Positions 26,276 to 34,582 are shown, counted from the first letter of the stretch. The stretch is DNA of 44,320 nt from Allobacillus halotolerans (GCF_018967645.1 NZ_JAHLZF010000022.1:1-44320); one strand, 5' to 3'. Made by a program: numbers and translations. The notes: generated by a model not told the origin, from the letters alone.

Positions 26276-26594
26276 AGCGTCATTTTTGTTCGCTACCCTT
26301 GATTAGAACGCTTCTATTCGGGGATAGAGCATCATTTTTGCTCGCTATCCCTGATTAGAACGCTTCTAATCGGGGATAGAGCACCGTTTATGCTCGCTAC
26401 CCTTGATTAGAGCGCTTCTATTTGGGGATAGAGCATCATTTTTTTTGTTCGCTACCCTTGATTAGAACGCTTCTATTCGGGGATAGAGCATCATTTTTGC
26501 TCGCTACCCCTGATTAGAACGCTTCTAATCGGGGATAGAGCATCATTTTTGCTCGCTACCCCTGATTAGAACACTTCTATTCAGGGATAGGGCT
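26252..26594 (+). repeat. 52-bp tandem repeat array C (6 full units)
   Basis: Dyads TAGA-ACGCT-TCTA or TAGA-GCGCT-TCTA end at 26316, 26368, 26420, 26475, 26527 and 26579. Spacing is 52 except one 55-bp unit, where a T run has gained three bases. A ghost half-dyad ending at 26264 keeps the phase inside the upstream gene. Each unit also has a second imperfect dyad, GGGATAGAGCA...TGCTCGCTACCC. Together the two dyads fill most of the unit. Confidence 0.95.
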
Positions 26595-26675
26595 ACTTTT
26601 ACGATTTACCTAGGATACTTCACAACAAATGTGTAGCGCACAAACTTTATCCCTATTTTGAGCTCTTTAATACAT

Positions 26676-26717
26676 ATCCGCTTCGGAATTACTTTAGTTT
26701 CCGAGGCGAGGGCGGAT
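26676..26717. repeat. GC-rich imperfect inverted repeat
   Basis: ATCCGC plus TTCGGAA (26676-26688) faces TTCCGA plus GCGGAT (26699-26717) with a 6-7 nt bulge. Function unknown; it lies in the 240 bp between array C and the dat terminator, where no gene is seen. Confidence 0.4.
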
Positions 26718-26789
26718 CTATCTTTATTCTCTTGTCATTTTTGCCTTTTACATCAAACTATTATTTTTCATATTGAACGTTTTTACACA

Positions 26790-26817
26790 CAAAAAAGCAC
26801 CGACCGAAGTCAGTGCC
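26790..26817 (-). terminator. Rho-independent terminator of dat
   Basis: On the minus strand GCACTGAC-TTCG-GTCGGTGC is followed by TTTTTT (complement of 26791-26796). Confidence 0.92.
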
Positions 26818-26836
26818 TGCTCATTTGTTTAATCTC

Positions 26837-27685
26837 TTAATCTAAACGCTCAACATGTAAATATTGATCGTATTGTTCTAATAATTTCTTCGTAATCGGT
26901 CCTGGCTGTCCATCGTTCACTTTTTCGTTATCGATCTCGACAATTGGAGTCACTTCAGAAGTCGTAGAAGTAAGGAAAACTTCATCGGCTTCTAATACTT
27001 CTTTCACCGAATAAACACGTTCGACAAATTCGATTTCCAATTTCTCAGCTAAAAACTGAATGTACTTTCGCGTAATGCCATGTAAAATATAATTGTTTTT
27101 TGGATGAGTGATTAATTTGCCGTCTTTGACAATGAAAATATTCGTAGAAGAACCTTCCGTCACGTGGTTTTCATCGCGATATAAGATTGCTTCATATGCT
27201 CCAGAGTCTTTCGCTTTTTGCTTCGCTAAAATATTACCCATTAAATTCAAACTTTTGATATCGCAACGGAGCCAACGAATATCTTGATCCAGAATGGCTT
27301 TCACGCCATTTTTTTGTTGATCGGTTGGTTTTTTCAATGGTAGCGGATAAGCAAAGATTGTTGCTTCTGCGTCTGCAGGGAACAAATGATTTCGGGGTGC
27401 GACGCCTCGACTGATTTGAATATACAGTCCACCGTCATCAACTGAATTTTTCTCAGCCAACTCGATTAATTTTTCTTTGATTCCACGCTTTGCAAGGTCG
27501 ACATCGATCTGAGCTTCATTCAAGCTGTACTGAAGTCGTTTAAGATGGTCTTCCAGTAAAAAGAACTTCCCATTATAAATTCGTATGACTTCGTAAACTC
27601 CATCTCCGAATTGGAAACCTCTGTCTTCCATGTCAATGAGGGCGTCTTTTCGTTCAATAAACGTATCGTTTTTTAAAATAATCAT
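26837..27685 (-). CDS. dat: D-amino-acid aminotransferase (D-alanine transaminase)
   Basis: Dat is a fold-type IV PLP enzyme that interconverts D-alanine and D-glutamate, feeding peptidoglycan synthesis. The 282-residue protein carries DRGFQFGDGVYEVIRIYNGK (given in part), RWLRCDIKSLNLMGNILA with PLP Lys144, YEAILYRDENHVTEGSSTN and the phosphate loop LTSTTSEVTPI. Start 27685 is chosen: GGAGTGACAAC leads to ATG, while the open frame upstream to 27721 lacks a site. It is monocistronic. The product is most likely Dat rather than a branched-chain enzyme because of length and the CDIKSLN motif. Confidence 0.94.
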   Translation of the reverse strand: MIILKNDTFIERKDALIDMEDRGFQFGDGVYEVIRIYNGKFFLLEDHLKRLQYSLNEAQIDVDLAKRGIKEKLIELAEKNSVDDGGLYIQISRGVAPRNHLFPADAEATIFAYPLPLKKPTDQQKNGVKAILDQDIRWLRCDIKSLNLMGNILAKQKAKDSGAYEAILYRDENHVTEGSSTNIFIVKDGKLITHPKNNYILHGITRKYIQFLAEKLEIEFVERVYSVKEVLEADEVFLTSTTSEVTPIVEIDNEKVNDGQPGPITKKLLEQYDQYLHVERLD

Positions 27686-27824
27686 GTTGTCACTCCTTCG
27701 TATAGTACCATATTCCATCATACACTATAAGTAAATCAGATGAATAGGAAAATTCTTATCCCATCCGTTATTCATTATTTCACAACTGATCTAATTCAGT
27801 CTATAAATGGCTGAAAATTATAAA

Positions 27825-27871
27825 CAAAAAAACACTGATTGAACTCAGTGAAGGGTACAATCAGTGTTTTT
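27825..27871 (-). terminator. Terminator of the phn operon
   Basis: AAAAACACTGATTG (ending 27841) pairs with CAATCAGTGTTTTT (27858-27871); on the minus strand the stem is followed by a long T run. It ends the phn transporter operon, 8 bp after its last gene. Confidence 0.88.
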
Positions 27872-27879
27872 GTAAGTTA

Positions 27880-28677
27880 TTAAACGATTCGTTTTCGAAT
27901 GTAGGAGCTTGTGTAGTCAATAATGGTAACGACAACGATAATCACGAGTAGAATCATCCCCATATCACTCCAGTTACGAGAGGACTGAGCAAAGAAAATC
28001 ATCGTACCGATACCACCTGCACCGACATAACCTAAAATAGTTGATGCCCGTACGTCTACTTCAAAACGATAAATCGCGTAAGATAGAAATTCAGGTATAA
28101 TCTGAGGGAAAATACCATGGAACATAATTTGAAGGCCGTTTGAACCATTTGCCTTCATTGCTTCCACAATGTTCATATCGATTGATTCCAATACTTCCGA
28201 ATAAAGTTTACCTAGCATACCTGTTGAACCAATGGCGATGGCTAGAATACCAGCGAATGGTGTCGGACCAACGACGACAACGAATAATATGGCTAGAATA
28301 ATTTCAGGGAAAGCACGGACAGCACTTAAAATCCATTTTCCAATTGTGGTTAAAATTTTGCTGTTCGTTATATTATGTGCTGCAAGGAATCCTAAAGGAA
28401 TCGCAAGAATTGCAGCTGCCAATGAACCGACATACGCAATGAAAATCGTTTCAATCATCATTTCGACTACTTCACCAGCCATATCCCAGTTTGGACTGAA
28501 GAGTCGAGGGAGGACACGACTGAAGTTTGCAGAGGCACGTTCGATGACTCTAGCAAAGTCGATATCAATGGAAACGAAAGTCCATATATACATGGCCAAT
28601 ACTGCTAATGCAATGGCGATTCTTTTTATCCGCTTAGAAGTTGGTATCTGTTTTTTTGGTGGTTGTTCTAGTGCCAT
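27880..28677 (-). CDS. phnE: Phosphonate/phosphite-type ABC transporter permease PhnE (second copy)
   Basis: This 265-residue inner-membrane permease has about six helices and the BPD-type EAA loop (ESIDMNIVEAMKANGSNGLQ, then GIFPQIIPEFLSYAIYRFE), followed by RASTILGYVGAGGIG. These are PhnE signatures. It overlaps the upstream permease by one base (TAATG), implying coupled translation. Two paralogous permeases suggest a heterodimeric pore. No C-P lyase gene (phnG-M) is in the window, so substrate choice between phosphonate, phosphite and related anions stays open. Confidence 0.93.
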   Translation of the reverse strand: MALEQPPKKQIPTSKRIKRIAIALAVLAMYIWTFVSIDIDFARVIERASANFSRVLPRLFSPNWDMAGEVVEMMIETIFIAYVGSLAAAILAIPLGFLAAHNITNSKILTTIGKWILSAVRAFPEIILAILFVVVVGPTPFAGILAIAIGSTGMLGKLYSEVLESIDMNIVEAMKANGSNGLQIMFHGIFPQIIPEFLSYAIYRFEVDVRASTILGYVGAGGIGTMIFFAQSSRNWSDMGMILLVIIVVVTIIDYTSSYIRKRIV

Positions 28678-29486
28678 TATATAACCGCCTCCCTAATTTT
28701 ACCGCTGATATATTCAATCACGACAACAACGGCAAATATAATTAGGATAATCATCATGACAGCATCATAGTTATAGAAGCTGAATTGTTGCATGAGAAGG
28801 TTTCCGATACCTCCAGCACCAACTAAACCAATAACGACCGATGCCCGGATGTTAATCTCAAATACATATAGCGAAAACGAAGTGAATTGTGGCAATACTT
28901 GTGGGACAACTGCAAAAGCGATTGCTTGAACAGAACTTGCACCTGAAGCACGCATCGCTTCGAAGGAATCCATATCGATAGACTCTACCGTTTCACTAAT
29001 TAACTTCGCTAAAATTCCTAAAGAGAAAACAAAAAGTGCGACAATACCACCGAATACGCCAATCCCGAAAAGTCCTACGAAAATAACAGCTAAAACAACA
29101 TCAGGGATCGTACGCAAAATATTTAAAATAAAGCGAGTAATATTGTATACAAATAAATTGGTTGCCAAATTCCGAGCAGCGAGTAAACTAACTGGAATAA
29201 CAATGATTGTTGCAAATGTTGATGCAATGATTGCCATGTGAATCGTTTCGATCAATCGGTCCATCGCCAAGTTTATAATTCCAGGGTCTGGTGGAAATAA
29301 TTTCACGATGATTTGATTCATGTTCGATAGTCCACTGATTAAAGCTTGTAGGTCAACACCGGTCTGAAGTGAGCTAAAGAACAATAACCCGATGATCAAG
29401 AAAAAGATTAATGTAATCTTTCCTTTCACACGCCAAGGAGAAAGCATCGGTGCATAACGATCTTCCTGAATGGACGGTTTATTCAT
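28677..29486 (-). CDS. phnE: Phosphonate/phosphite-type ABC transporter permease PhnE (first copy)
   Basis: The 269-residue permease starts MNKPSIQEDRYAPMLSPWRV; the start at 29486 overlaps the phnC stop by 8 bp. The frame is open further upstream to 29606, but that would bury 128 bp in phnC. Six hydrophobic segments surround the EAA loop ESIDMDSFEAMRASGASSVQ and VVPQVLPQFTSFSLYVFE, and IRASVVIGLVGAGGIGNLL follows. It pairs with the next permease. Confidence 0.93.
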   Translation of the reverse strand: MNKPSIQEDRYAPMLSPWRVKGKITLIFFLIIGLLFFSSLQTGVDLQALISGLSNMNQIIVKLFPPDPGIINLAMDRLIETIHMAIIASTFATIIVIPVSLLAARNLATNLFVYNITRFILNILRTIPDVVLAVIFVGLFGIGVFGGIVALFVFSLGILAKLISETVESIDMDSFEAMRASGASSVQAIAFAVVPQVLPQFTSFSLYVFEINIRASVVIGLVGAGGIGNLLMQQFSFYNYDAVMMIILIIFAVVVVIEYISGKIREAVI

Positions 29487-30270
29487 TTGCTTCACCATCT
29501 TCTTCAACGCTACCTCGTAAATCATCCTCACGAATGGAGCGGCCGTAAATCTCTTCAAATGTTTCTTCACTAACTTCGGATACTGGACCATCGAAGACGA
29601 CTTCACCAGCTCTCATCCCGATAATTCGGTCAGCATATTCCATGGCCATATCGATGAAGTGAAGGTTAACGATTGTTGTAATGCCGTCTTCTTGATTAAT
29701 TTTTTTCAAATATTTCATGACTTGGTGAGAAGTTGGTGGATCGAGTGAAGCGACTGGCTCGTCTGCGAGTATGTAATCAGGTTTTTGTGTCAATACACGA
29801 GCGATACTTACACGTTGTTGCTGTCCACCACTAAGCTGATCGGCACGGTTATAAAGTTTTTCTTCAATATTGACACGCTTGAGGTTTTGATAAGCAAGCG
29901 CTTTATCTTCTTTGCTGAAGAGGTTGAAAATGGATCGCAATGTTCCAGTGTGGCCTAATCGTCCAGCGAGAACATTTTTAAAAACGCTAGATCGTTTTAC
30001 TAGATTATAGTTTTGGAAAATCATGCCGACTTTTGTCCGAAGACTACGTAACTTACTTCCCTTGTAACCGAGTATGTCTTCGTCATCGATTAATAATTCT
30101 CCATCGGTCGGTGTAACCAAACGGTTAATACTCCGAATAAACGTTGACTTACCAGCTCCGGAAAGGCCGACGATAACAACGAATTCTCCGTCATTGATCG
30201 TCACATTAACATCCTTTAAACCTTGCGTACCATTAGGATAAACCAAGGATAAATCTTTAAATTGAATCAT
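29479..30270 (-). CDS. phnC: Phosphonate/phosphite-type ABC transporter ATPase PhnC
   Basis: This 263-residue ATPase energises import. It shows Walker A GLSGAGKST (residues ~35-43), a Q-loop in MIFQNYNLVKRSSVFKNVLAGRLG, the ABC signature LSGGQQQRVSIARVL and Walker B YILADEPVASLDP, with an H-loop in VNLHFIDMAMEYADRI. ATG follows GAGGTG. It lies 133 bp after phnD, separated by a hairpin, and overlaps the first permease gene. Confidence 0.95.
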   Translation of the reverse strand: MIQFKDLSLVYPNGTQGLKDVNVTINDGEFVVIVGLSGAGKSTFIRSINRLVTPTDGELLIDDEDILGYKGSKLRSLRTKVGMIFQNYNLVKRSSVFKNVLAGRLGHTGTLRSIFNLFSKEDKALAYQNLKRVNIEEKLYNRADQLSGGQQQRVSIARVLTQKPDYILADEPVASLDPPTSHQVMKYLKKINQEDGITTIVNLHFIDMAMEYADRIIGMRAGEVVFDGPVSEVSEETFEEIYGRSIREDDLRGSVEEDGEANE

Positions 30271-30330
30271 GTATTTTCACCTCAAGATTTTTATGTATCT
30301 TCCCAGAATTCATCTATAAATATAGGGAAA

Positions 30331-30352
30331 GAGGGAGGATTCATCCTCCCTC
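30331..30352 (-). terminator. Intercistronic hairpin between phnD and phnC
   Basis: GAGGGAGGAT (30331-30340) and ATCCTCCCTC (30343-30352) form a perfect 10-bp stem with a two-base loop. No long T run follows on the minus strand. It may stabilise phnD mRNA or attenuate read-through so that the binding protein is made in excess (inference). Confidence 0.65.
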
Positions 30353-30403
30353 TAATAAACTACCATAATTAGTACATTTAATGAATCACTTTTTTAAATT
30401 TTT

Positions 30404-31327
30404 TTAATCGAGAGATACGGAATCACCGAAGCGCTCATAAGTTTCAGCAACGACGTCGTATTCAGAATGTTCAGCTGTATCAATAGCATCCCAAGTGTAT
30501 ACGTCGTTCATGATTCCAATCATTTTCTCATCATCATTGAATGACATGAAAGCGTCTTTGATTTCTTGGACAAGCTCGTCATCTAATTCTGGAATGACAG
30601 AGATTGTGTCGTTAGGAATTTCATCTGTATACTCTAAAACTCTTAATTTATCTTTAATGTCTGGGTATTCTTCTTCCAAGTTTTCACGAACATCGTCAAA
30701 TGTTGTCGCAACATCAGCATCGCCTTCATATACAGCGATTGCAGCTGTATCATGTCCACCTACTTGGACAGTTTCACCAAAGAATTCCGTTGTTAACGCA
30801 TCTGGAGATTCGATGTCGAATTTCTGCATCAATTGGTTAGCTGGGAATAAGAAACCGGAAGTAGATGTAGCATCTGCATAAGCCCATCTTTTTCCTTCAA
30901 GATCTTCTAGTGATTCGATATCTGAATCAGCTTGTACAAGGTATTGTGCTTTGTACGTGGAAGAACCATGGCGAATGGATTTCAAAATAACTTCAATATC
31001 ATATTCTTGGTTAGCAATTACATAACCGAACGCTGGGATGAATCCAATATGTACTTGTTCAGCACCCATTGCTTCAACCAAGCCGTTATAGTTCGTCATC
31101 GTACGAGCTTCAACTTCGATACCAAGGATTTCTCCCAATTCGTCAGCAAGTGGTTCAACAGTTGTTGCAATGGTCTCTGCATCCTGGGATGGAACAAAGC
31201 CCATGACGAGTTTATCTGGCTTAGAGCTTCCGCTGTCGCCATCTCCAGAACCTTCATCATCTGAGCCGCATGCGACTAGTAGGCCGGCAAGCAAAATTGC
31301 AGCCAACAACATAAGAACTTTTTTCAA
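30404..31327 (-). CDS. phnD: Phosphate/phosphite/phosphonate ABC transporter binding lipoprotein PhnD
   Basis: The 307-residue lipoprotein has lipobox LVAC with Cys20, an acidic Gly/Ser/Asp linker, then the PhnD-family fold: KLVMGFVPSQDAETIATTVEPL (given as MGFVPSQDAETI), VEARTMTNYNGLVEAMGAEQVHIGFIPA in part, GKRWAYADATSTSGFLFPA and GGHDTAAIAVYEGDADVATTF. TTG start with an AAGGGGGAAA site upstream. It has its own promoter. It is the first gene of phnD-phnC-phnE-phnE. Confidence 0.94.
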   Translation of the reverse strand: MKKVLMLLAAILLAGLLVACGSDDEGSGDGDSGSSKPDKLVMGFVPSQDAETIATTVEPLADELGEILGIEVEARTMTNYNGLVEAMGAEQVHIGFIPAFGYVIANQEYDIEVILKSIRHGSSTYKAQYLVQADSDIESLEDLEGKRWAYADATSTSGFLFPANQLMQKFDIESPDALTTEFFGETVQVGGHDTAAIAVYEGDADVATTFDDVRENLEEEYPDIKDKLRVLEYTDEIPNDTISVIPELDDELVQEIKDAFMSFNDDEKMIGIMNDVYTWDAIDTAEHSEYDVVAETYERFGDSVSLD

Positions 31328-31370
31328 AACTAATTTCCCCCTTATTGGTAGTTAATATTGGAACAACTTC

Positions 31371-31399
31371 ATTATAAGTAATCTCTTTGATTAGTACAA
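31371..31399 (-). promoter_or_regulatory. phnD promoter with a palindrome in its spacer
   Basis: On the minus strand TTGTAC (complement of 31394-31399), a 17-bp spacer and a perfect TATAAT (complement of 31371-31376). The spacer contains TAATC-N5-GATTA (31379-31393), placed to act as an operator. The canonical PhoP TTAACA-type direct repeats were not recognised. Confidence 0.65.
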
Positions 31400-31440
31400 C
31401 ATAATTTTTTAGAAAATGCCCAAATTTTACATACTCTTTA

Positions 31441-31478
31441 CAAAAAAGAGCGACACAATAGGGGGAATTGTGTCGCTC
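31441..31478 (-). terminator. Rho-independent terminator of the yizC transcript
   Basis: GAGCGACACAAT (31448-31459) pairs perfectly with ATTGTGTCGCTC (31467-31478), with six A before it giving a T run on the minus strand. Confidence 0.95.
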
Positions 31479-31495
31479 AATGCGGCGAGAATTTT

Positions 31496-31693
31496 TTATA
31501 GATGCTTATTTAATTGGTTCTCAAGCTCACGAACTTGTTCTTCTTCATCAGGTGTACTTTGTTCATAAGCAGCCTGGATACTGTGTTGAACGAGTTCGAG
31601 CTCTTTTTGACGATCCTCTTGACTAGCATGCGTCTGCTGGTTGGTTAAACTTTGTACGGCTTGACGTGCTTGCTCAATCCATTTGTTAGCCAA
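31496..31693 (-). CDS. yizC: DUF3813 family small protein YizC
   Basis: The 65-residue hydrophilic, helical protein reads ANKWIEQARQAVQSLTNQQ at the start and STPDEEEQVRELENQLNK near the end, as in DUF3813/YizC. The start is a TTG at 31693: GAGGAGG lies 8 nt upstream. It sits next to yitU, the same adjacency as in B. subtilis, and just after the 47-codon ORF whose stop precedes its start by one base. Function unknown. Confidence 0.82.
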   Translation of the reverse strand: MANKWIEQARQAVQSLTNQQTHASQEDRQKELELVQHSIQAAYEQSTPDEEEQVRELENQLNKHL

Positions 31694-31694
31694 A

Positions 31695-31838
31695 TTAAAA
31701 ACCTCCTCGTGTATGTTGGTCTTTTTCAGACAGTTTTCTGTCTTTGTCTGTAAACGTACGATCGGCCGCCGATGGCTTGGATGAACCTTTTTGTTGTGTT
31801 GTCTGAACATCGGTGGTTTGCTTTTTATCTCGGTCCAC
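31695..31838 (-). CDS. Small hydrophilic ORF upstream of yizC
   Basis: This 47-residue ORF starts GTG at 31838 with GGAGGG 7 nt upstream and ends TAA at 31695. It begins MDRDKKQTTDVQTTQQKG and ends RKLSEKDQHTRGGF. The composition is Lys/Asp/Gln/Thr-rich with no hydrophobic core, so it is likely disordered. The yizC Shine-Dalgarno lies within its last codons, which implies translational coupling. I do not recognise a family. A good ribosome site, tight spacing and shared terminator support it as a real gene. Confidence 0.6.
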   Translation of the reverse strand: MDRDKKQTTDVQTTQQKGSSKPSAADRTFTDKDRKLSEKDQHTRGGF

Positions 31839-31867
31839 TCAAAGCCCTCCTCATGAGAAATCGACAA

Positions 31868-31899
31868 GAAAAAACCTGAACACTTTACGAGTGCTCAGG
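31868..31899 (-). terminator. Rho-independent terminator after yitU
   Basis: On the minus strand CCTGAGCACT-CGTAA-AGTGTTCAGG is followed by TTTTTT (complement of 31869-31874). It separates yitU from the small-ORF/yizC pair. Confidence 0.9.
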
Positions 31900-31938
31900 T
31901 ATAGATTGTGCAATTATATTTAAAATATAAATAACGAA

Positions 31939-32775
31939 TTAGTTTTTGGAGAATTGCTTTTTGTTTAAACGTAAATAGTCCTCAAGAAAATGACTGATGC
32001 CATCTTCTTGATTCGTCAATGTTGTTTCTTTCGCTAACGTTTTCAACTCGTCAATGCCATTACCCATGGCTACACCGACTCCAGCGTACTCAATCATTTC
32101 CAGATCATTGTCTTCATCACCGAAAGCAATGATTCGTTTTTGTGGAATGTCGTAATACTTGGAAATCATCTGTAGACCGATTGCTTTATGTAGACCAGAA
32201 CGAATGACTTCGACAACGTTAAAAGGATCCATCCATTTACGGTGATCGATGAGTGACGCGTGATTTTCATTCAATGCTTCCTGAATTTTTGGCACTGCCT
32301 CTTTATCTGGATAAATAAGAATGGACGATGGGTCCGTTTTTAAGTTTTCTTTTAAATCGCCAAATATAGCTGATTCTTCAAGCCCTGCTGTGAAAAAATT
32401 CGTCATGAGACTCTCGTCGTTTTTTTCAATATATACTTGGTCAATAATCTCAGCCATGATGTTTTTTGAGCCATAGTGATTCGCAATATCGAAAATATCG
32501 TATGCCGTATCTTTAGGCATCGGTGAATGTTTGACACCCCAACTTTTATCTCTTGGGTGATGCACATATGCACCGTTCATATTAACCATAGGTGTCGTTA
32601 AGTCCATTTGGGCGTAATATTGCTTACTGCCACGATGCGGTCTGCCTGTAGCAATGACGACGATGTGTCCCGCTTCTTTTGCAGCTTGGATTGTTTTTAA
32701 ATTCTTTTCAGAAATTGTTTTTTGATCGGTGAGTAATGTGCCGTCCAGATCAAGTGCAATAATATGTTTTTCCAT
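31939..32775 (-). CDS. yitU: Cof-type HAD-IIB phosphatase YitU
   Basis: The 278-residue protein has HAD motif I ALDLDGTLLTD (residues 7-17), motif II in VIATGRPHRG, a C2 cap, motif III Lys in GLHKAIGLQMI and motif IV AFGDEDNDLEMIEYAG with VAMGNG. B. subtilis YitU has been linked to dephosphorylation of a riboflavin-pathway intermediate; the exact substrate here is inferred. ATG follows GAGGTG. It is divergent from yitV. Confidence 0.92.
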   Translation of the reverse strand: MEKHIIALDLDGTLLTDQKTISEKNLKTIQAAKEAGHIVVIATGRPHRGSKQYYAQMDLTTPMVNMNGAYVHHPRDKSWGVKHSPMPKDTAYDIFDIANHYGSKNIMAEIIDQVYIEKNDESLMTNFFTAGLEESAIFGDLKENLKTDPSSILIYPDKEAVPKIQEALNENHASLIDHRKWMDPFNVVEVIRSGLHKAIGLQMISKYYDIPQKRIIAFGDEDNDLEMIEYAGVGVAMGNGIDELKTLAKETTLTNQEDGISHFLEDYLRLNKKQFSKN

Positions 32776-32935
32776 CGTTTTTCACCTCAGCTGAATTAAT
32801 CGTTAACGCGCTCTAATTCATACAGTATACCATATTAAGTATCGGAAAGCATTCCGGCATTGCGTGTATTGGTTGAATGTCAGTTTATTCTTAGATACTA
32901 TTGTAGAAAAACATTTAGCGAAAGGGTGAGCGAGA

Positions 32936-33694
32936 TTGATTACCATCACTCACAAAAACATTGAACAGATCCCAAGCCTTCTTGTATCAAATGATGAGAC
33001 ACAACAAAAACCTGTCGTCGTCTATTTTCATGGATTTACGAGCTCAAAGGAGCAGAACCTTGCACAAGCCTATTATTTAGCCGAAAAAGGATTTCTCGTC
33101 ATATTGCCAGACAGCTTCCATCATGGGGAAAGAGCAAAAGAAACTGATTTCATGAAAGTCCAACAGGATTTTTGGAAAATAGTATCGTTGAACGTTTCTG
33201 AGCTACATACGATTTATACGTGGGTTCAGCAACAAGGATTAATGAATGAAGATCAGTTCGGACTTGCCGGGACGAGCATGGGCGGTATCTCTACAGCAGC
33301 AGCGCTGACTCAGTATGACTGGATTACATACGCTGGCATTATGATGGGTTCAGCCAAAGCGCAAGAGATGGCCAATTATTTAATCAAAGGTATTGCTTCA
33401 CAAGGCATAGAGCTTCCTTTTTCACAAGAAGAGATTGAGGAGCAAATTGCTTCCTTACAAGGAATTGACCTTTCAAAGCAGTTAGATCGGTTGAACGGGC
33501 GCCCACTGTTCGTGTGGCACGGAGAAGAAGACCAAGTCGTACCTTTCAGTCATTCAACATCTTTCGTCGAACAATTACTGGAACAGCAACCTGATTATCC
33601 AGTACAGTACGTGACGGAGAGAGGAAGAGATCATAAGGTTAGCCGCGAAGCAATGATTCATTTAAGCAATTGGTTTGCGGAGCAAGCGAAATAG
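32936..33694 (+). CDS. yitV: Alpha/beta hydrolase YitV (prolyl-oligopeptidase-like esterase)
   Basis: The 252-residue protein shows YFHGFTSSKEQN (oxyanion region), the nucleophile elbow AGTSMGGIS, the acid in WHGEEDQVVPF and the catalytic His in GRDHKVSRE. TTG start 32936 has AAAGGGTGAG upstream. It is co-directional with yitW 68 bp downstream and occupies the same yitU-yitV-yitW order as B. subtilis. The natural substrate is unknown. Confidence 0.9.
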   Translation: MITITHKNIEQIPSLLVSNDETQQKPVVVYFHGFTSSKEQNLAQAYYLAEKGFLVILPDSFHHGERAKETDFMKVQQDFWKIVSLNVSELHTIYTWVQQQGLMNEDQFGLAGTSMGGISTAAALTQYDWITYAGIMMGSAKAQEMANYLIKGIASQGIELPFSQEEIEEQIASLQGIDLSKQLDRLNGRPLFVWHGEEDQVVPFSHSTSFVEQLLEQQPDYPVQYVTERGRDHKVSREAMIHLSNWFAEQAK

Positions 33695-33762
33695 TTTTAT
33701 TTCTTTAAATAAATATAAAATCTGTTTATAATAGAAGTAAGGAAATAAGAGGAGGTTGTAAC

Positions 33763-34074
33763 ATGGATGAAGCCTTAAAAGATAATCTATGGGGTGCACT
33801 TGAAACCGTGATCGACCCAGAGTTAGGCATTGATATTGTGAATTTAGGTTTAGTTTATGATATTGATTTAGATGATGAAGGCACTGCAATCGTTACAATG
33901 ACATTGACCGCAATGGGCTGTCCACTTGCTGGACACATCGAGCAAGATGTCAAGCGCGCGATGTCAGACATGCCTGAAGTAAAAGATACAGAAGTAAATA
34001 TTGTGTGGAATCCACCATGGACAAAAGATAATATGTCCCGATATGCAAAAATTGCACTTGGAATTCCTGATTGA
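33763..34074 (+). CDS. yitW: MIP18/SufT family Fe-S assembly protein YitW
   Basis: The 103-residue protein is a DUF59 domain: ETVIDPELGIDIVNLGLVYD, then MTLTAMGCPLAGHIEQDV with the conserved Cys, and VNIVWNPPWTKDNMS. MIP18/SufT proteins help insert or mature Fe-S clusters. ATG follows GGAGG. A strong terminator follows. Confidence 0.94.
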   Translation: MDEALKDNLWGALETVIDPELGIDIVNLGLVYDIDLDDEGTAIVTMTLTAMGCPLAGHIEQDVKRAMSDMPEVKDTEVNIVWNPPWTKDNMSRYAKIALGIPD

Positions 34075-34079
34075 TCAAT

Positions 34080-34126
34080 AGCCCCTTTTCAAAATTCGTC
34101 ATTTTGAGAGGGGCTTTGTTTTTTGT
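34080..34126 (+). terminator. Rho-independent terminator after yitW
   Basis: AGCCCCTTTTCAAAAT (34080-34095) pairs with ATTTTGAGAGGGGCT (34101-34115), followed by TTGTTTTTT. Confidence 0.93.
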
Positions 34127-34199
34127 GGCTCTAAAATATTGGATGGTAAATACCTTCGATGATGGCGGTTGGTGTCAGATGATCCGCTTAATCGCGGTG

Positions 34200-34409
34200 C
34201 TTCAGGGTAAATTTGAAGATCTTCAGGGTTAATCTGCGAGGCTTCAGGGTAAATTTGCGAGGCTTCATTGTTAATTTGCGAGGCTTCAGGGTTAATCTGC
34301 GAGGATTCAGTGTTAATTTGTGAACCTTCAGTGTTAATTTGCAAATCTTCAGGGTTAATTCTCAAACCTTCAGTGTTAATTCGCGATTCTTCAATGTATA
34401 TTCGCAAAC
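34200..34409. repeat. 21-bp tandem repeat array (10 units)
   Basis: Ten units of exactly 21 bp start at 34200, consensus CTTCAGGGTTAATTTGCGAGG; the middle units are least divergent and both ends decay, with a further eroded unit before 34200. No dyad is seen in the unit. Because 21 is divisible by three, seven-residue repeats appear in several frames, but none has a ribosome site. It fills the 558-bp gap between yitW and uppP, where no gene is seen. Confidence 0.93.
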
Positions 34410-34582
34410 TTCAGTATACGCCCATCGTCATGATCATTCGTTTCTTGTACTTCTCTTACATAAAAACCGGCACCAACCATGTTCGTATCTCAACCTCTAA
34501 CATTTGATTTAAAACCGGTATGTTAAACGCGCGATTCACTTTAAACACACTTTCAATGATCACCGAAATTTTGAAAGGATAT

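Noticed and set aside
26658-26840. 60-codon ORF after array C
   Set aside because: It lacks a ribosome site and runs through the dat terminator.
29487-29606. N-terminal extension of the first PhnE
   Set aside because: It would overlap phnC by 128 bp; the start at 29486 gives a normal PhnE length and coupled overlap.
31694-31867. Long frame extending yizC upstream
   Set aside because: The TTG at 31693 has a strong Shine-Dalgarno and gives the DUF3813 length; the upstream part is read in another frame as the 47-codon ORF.
34099-34407. 102-codon minus-strand ORF with seven-residue repeats
   Set aside because: It arises from the 21-bp DNA repeat. No ribosome site precedes it, and an ORF with similar repeats (34268-34507) is open on the other strand.
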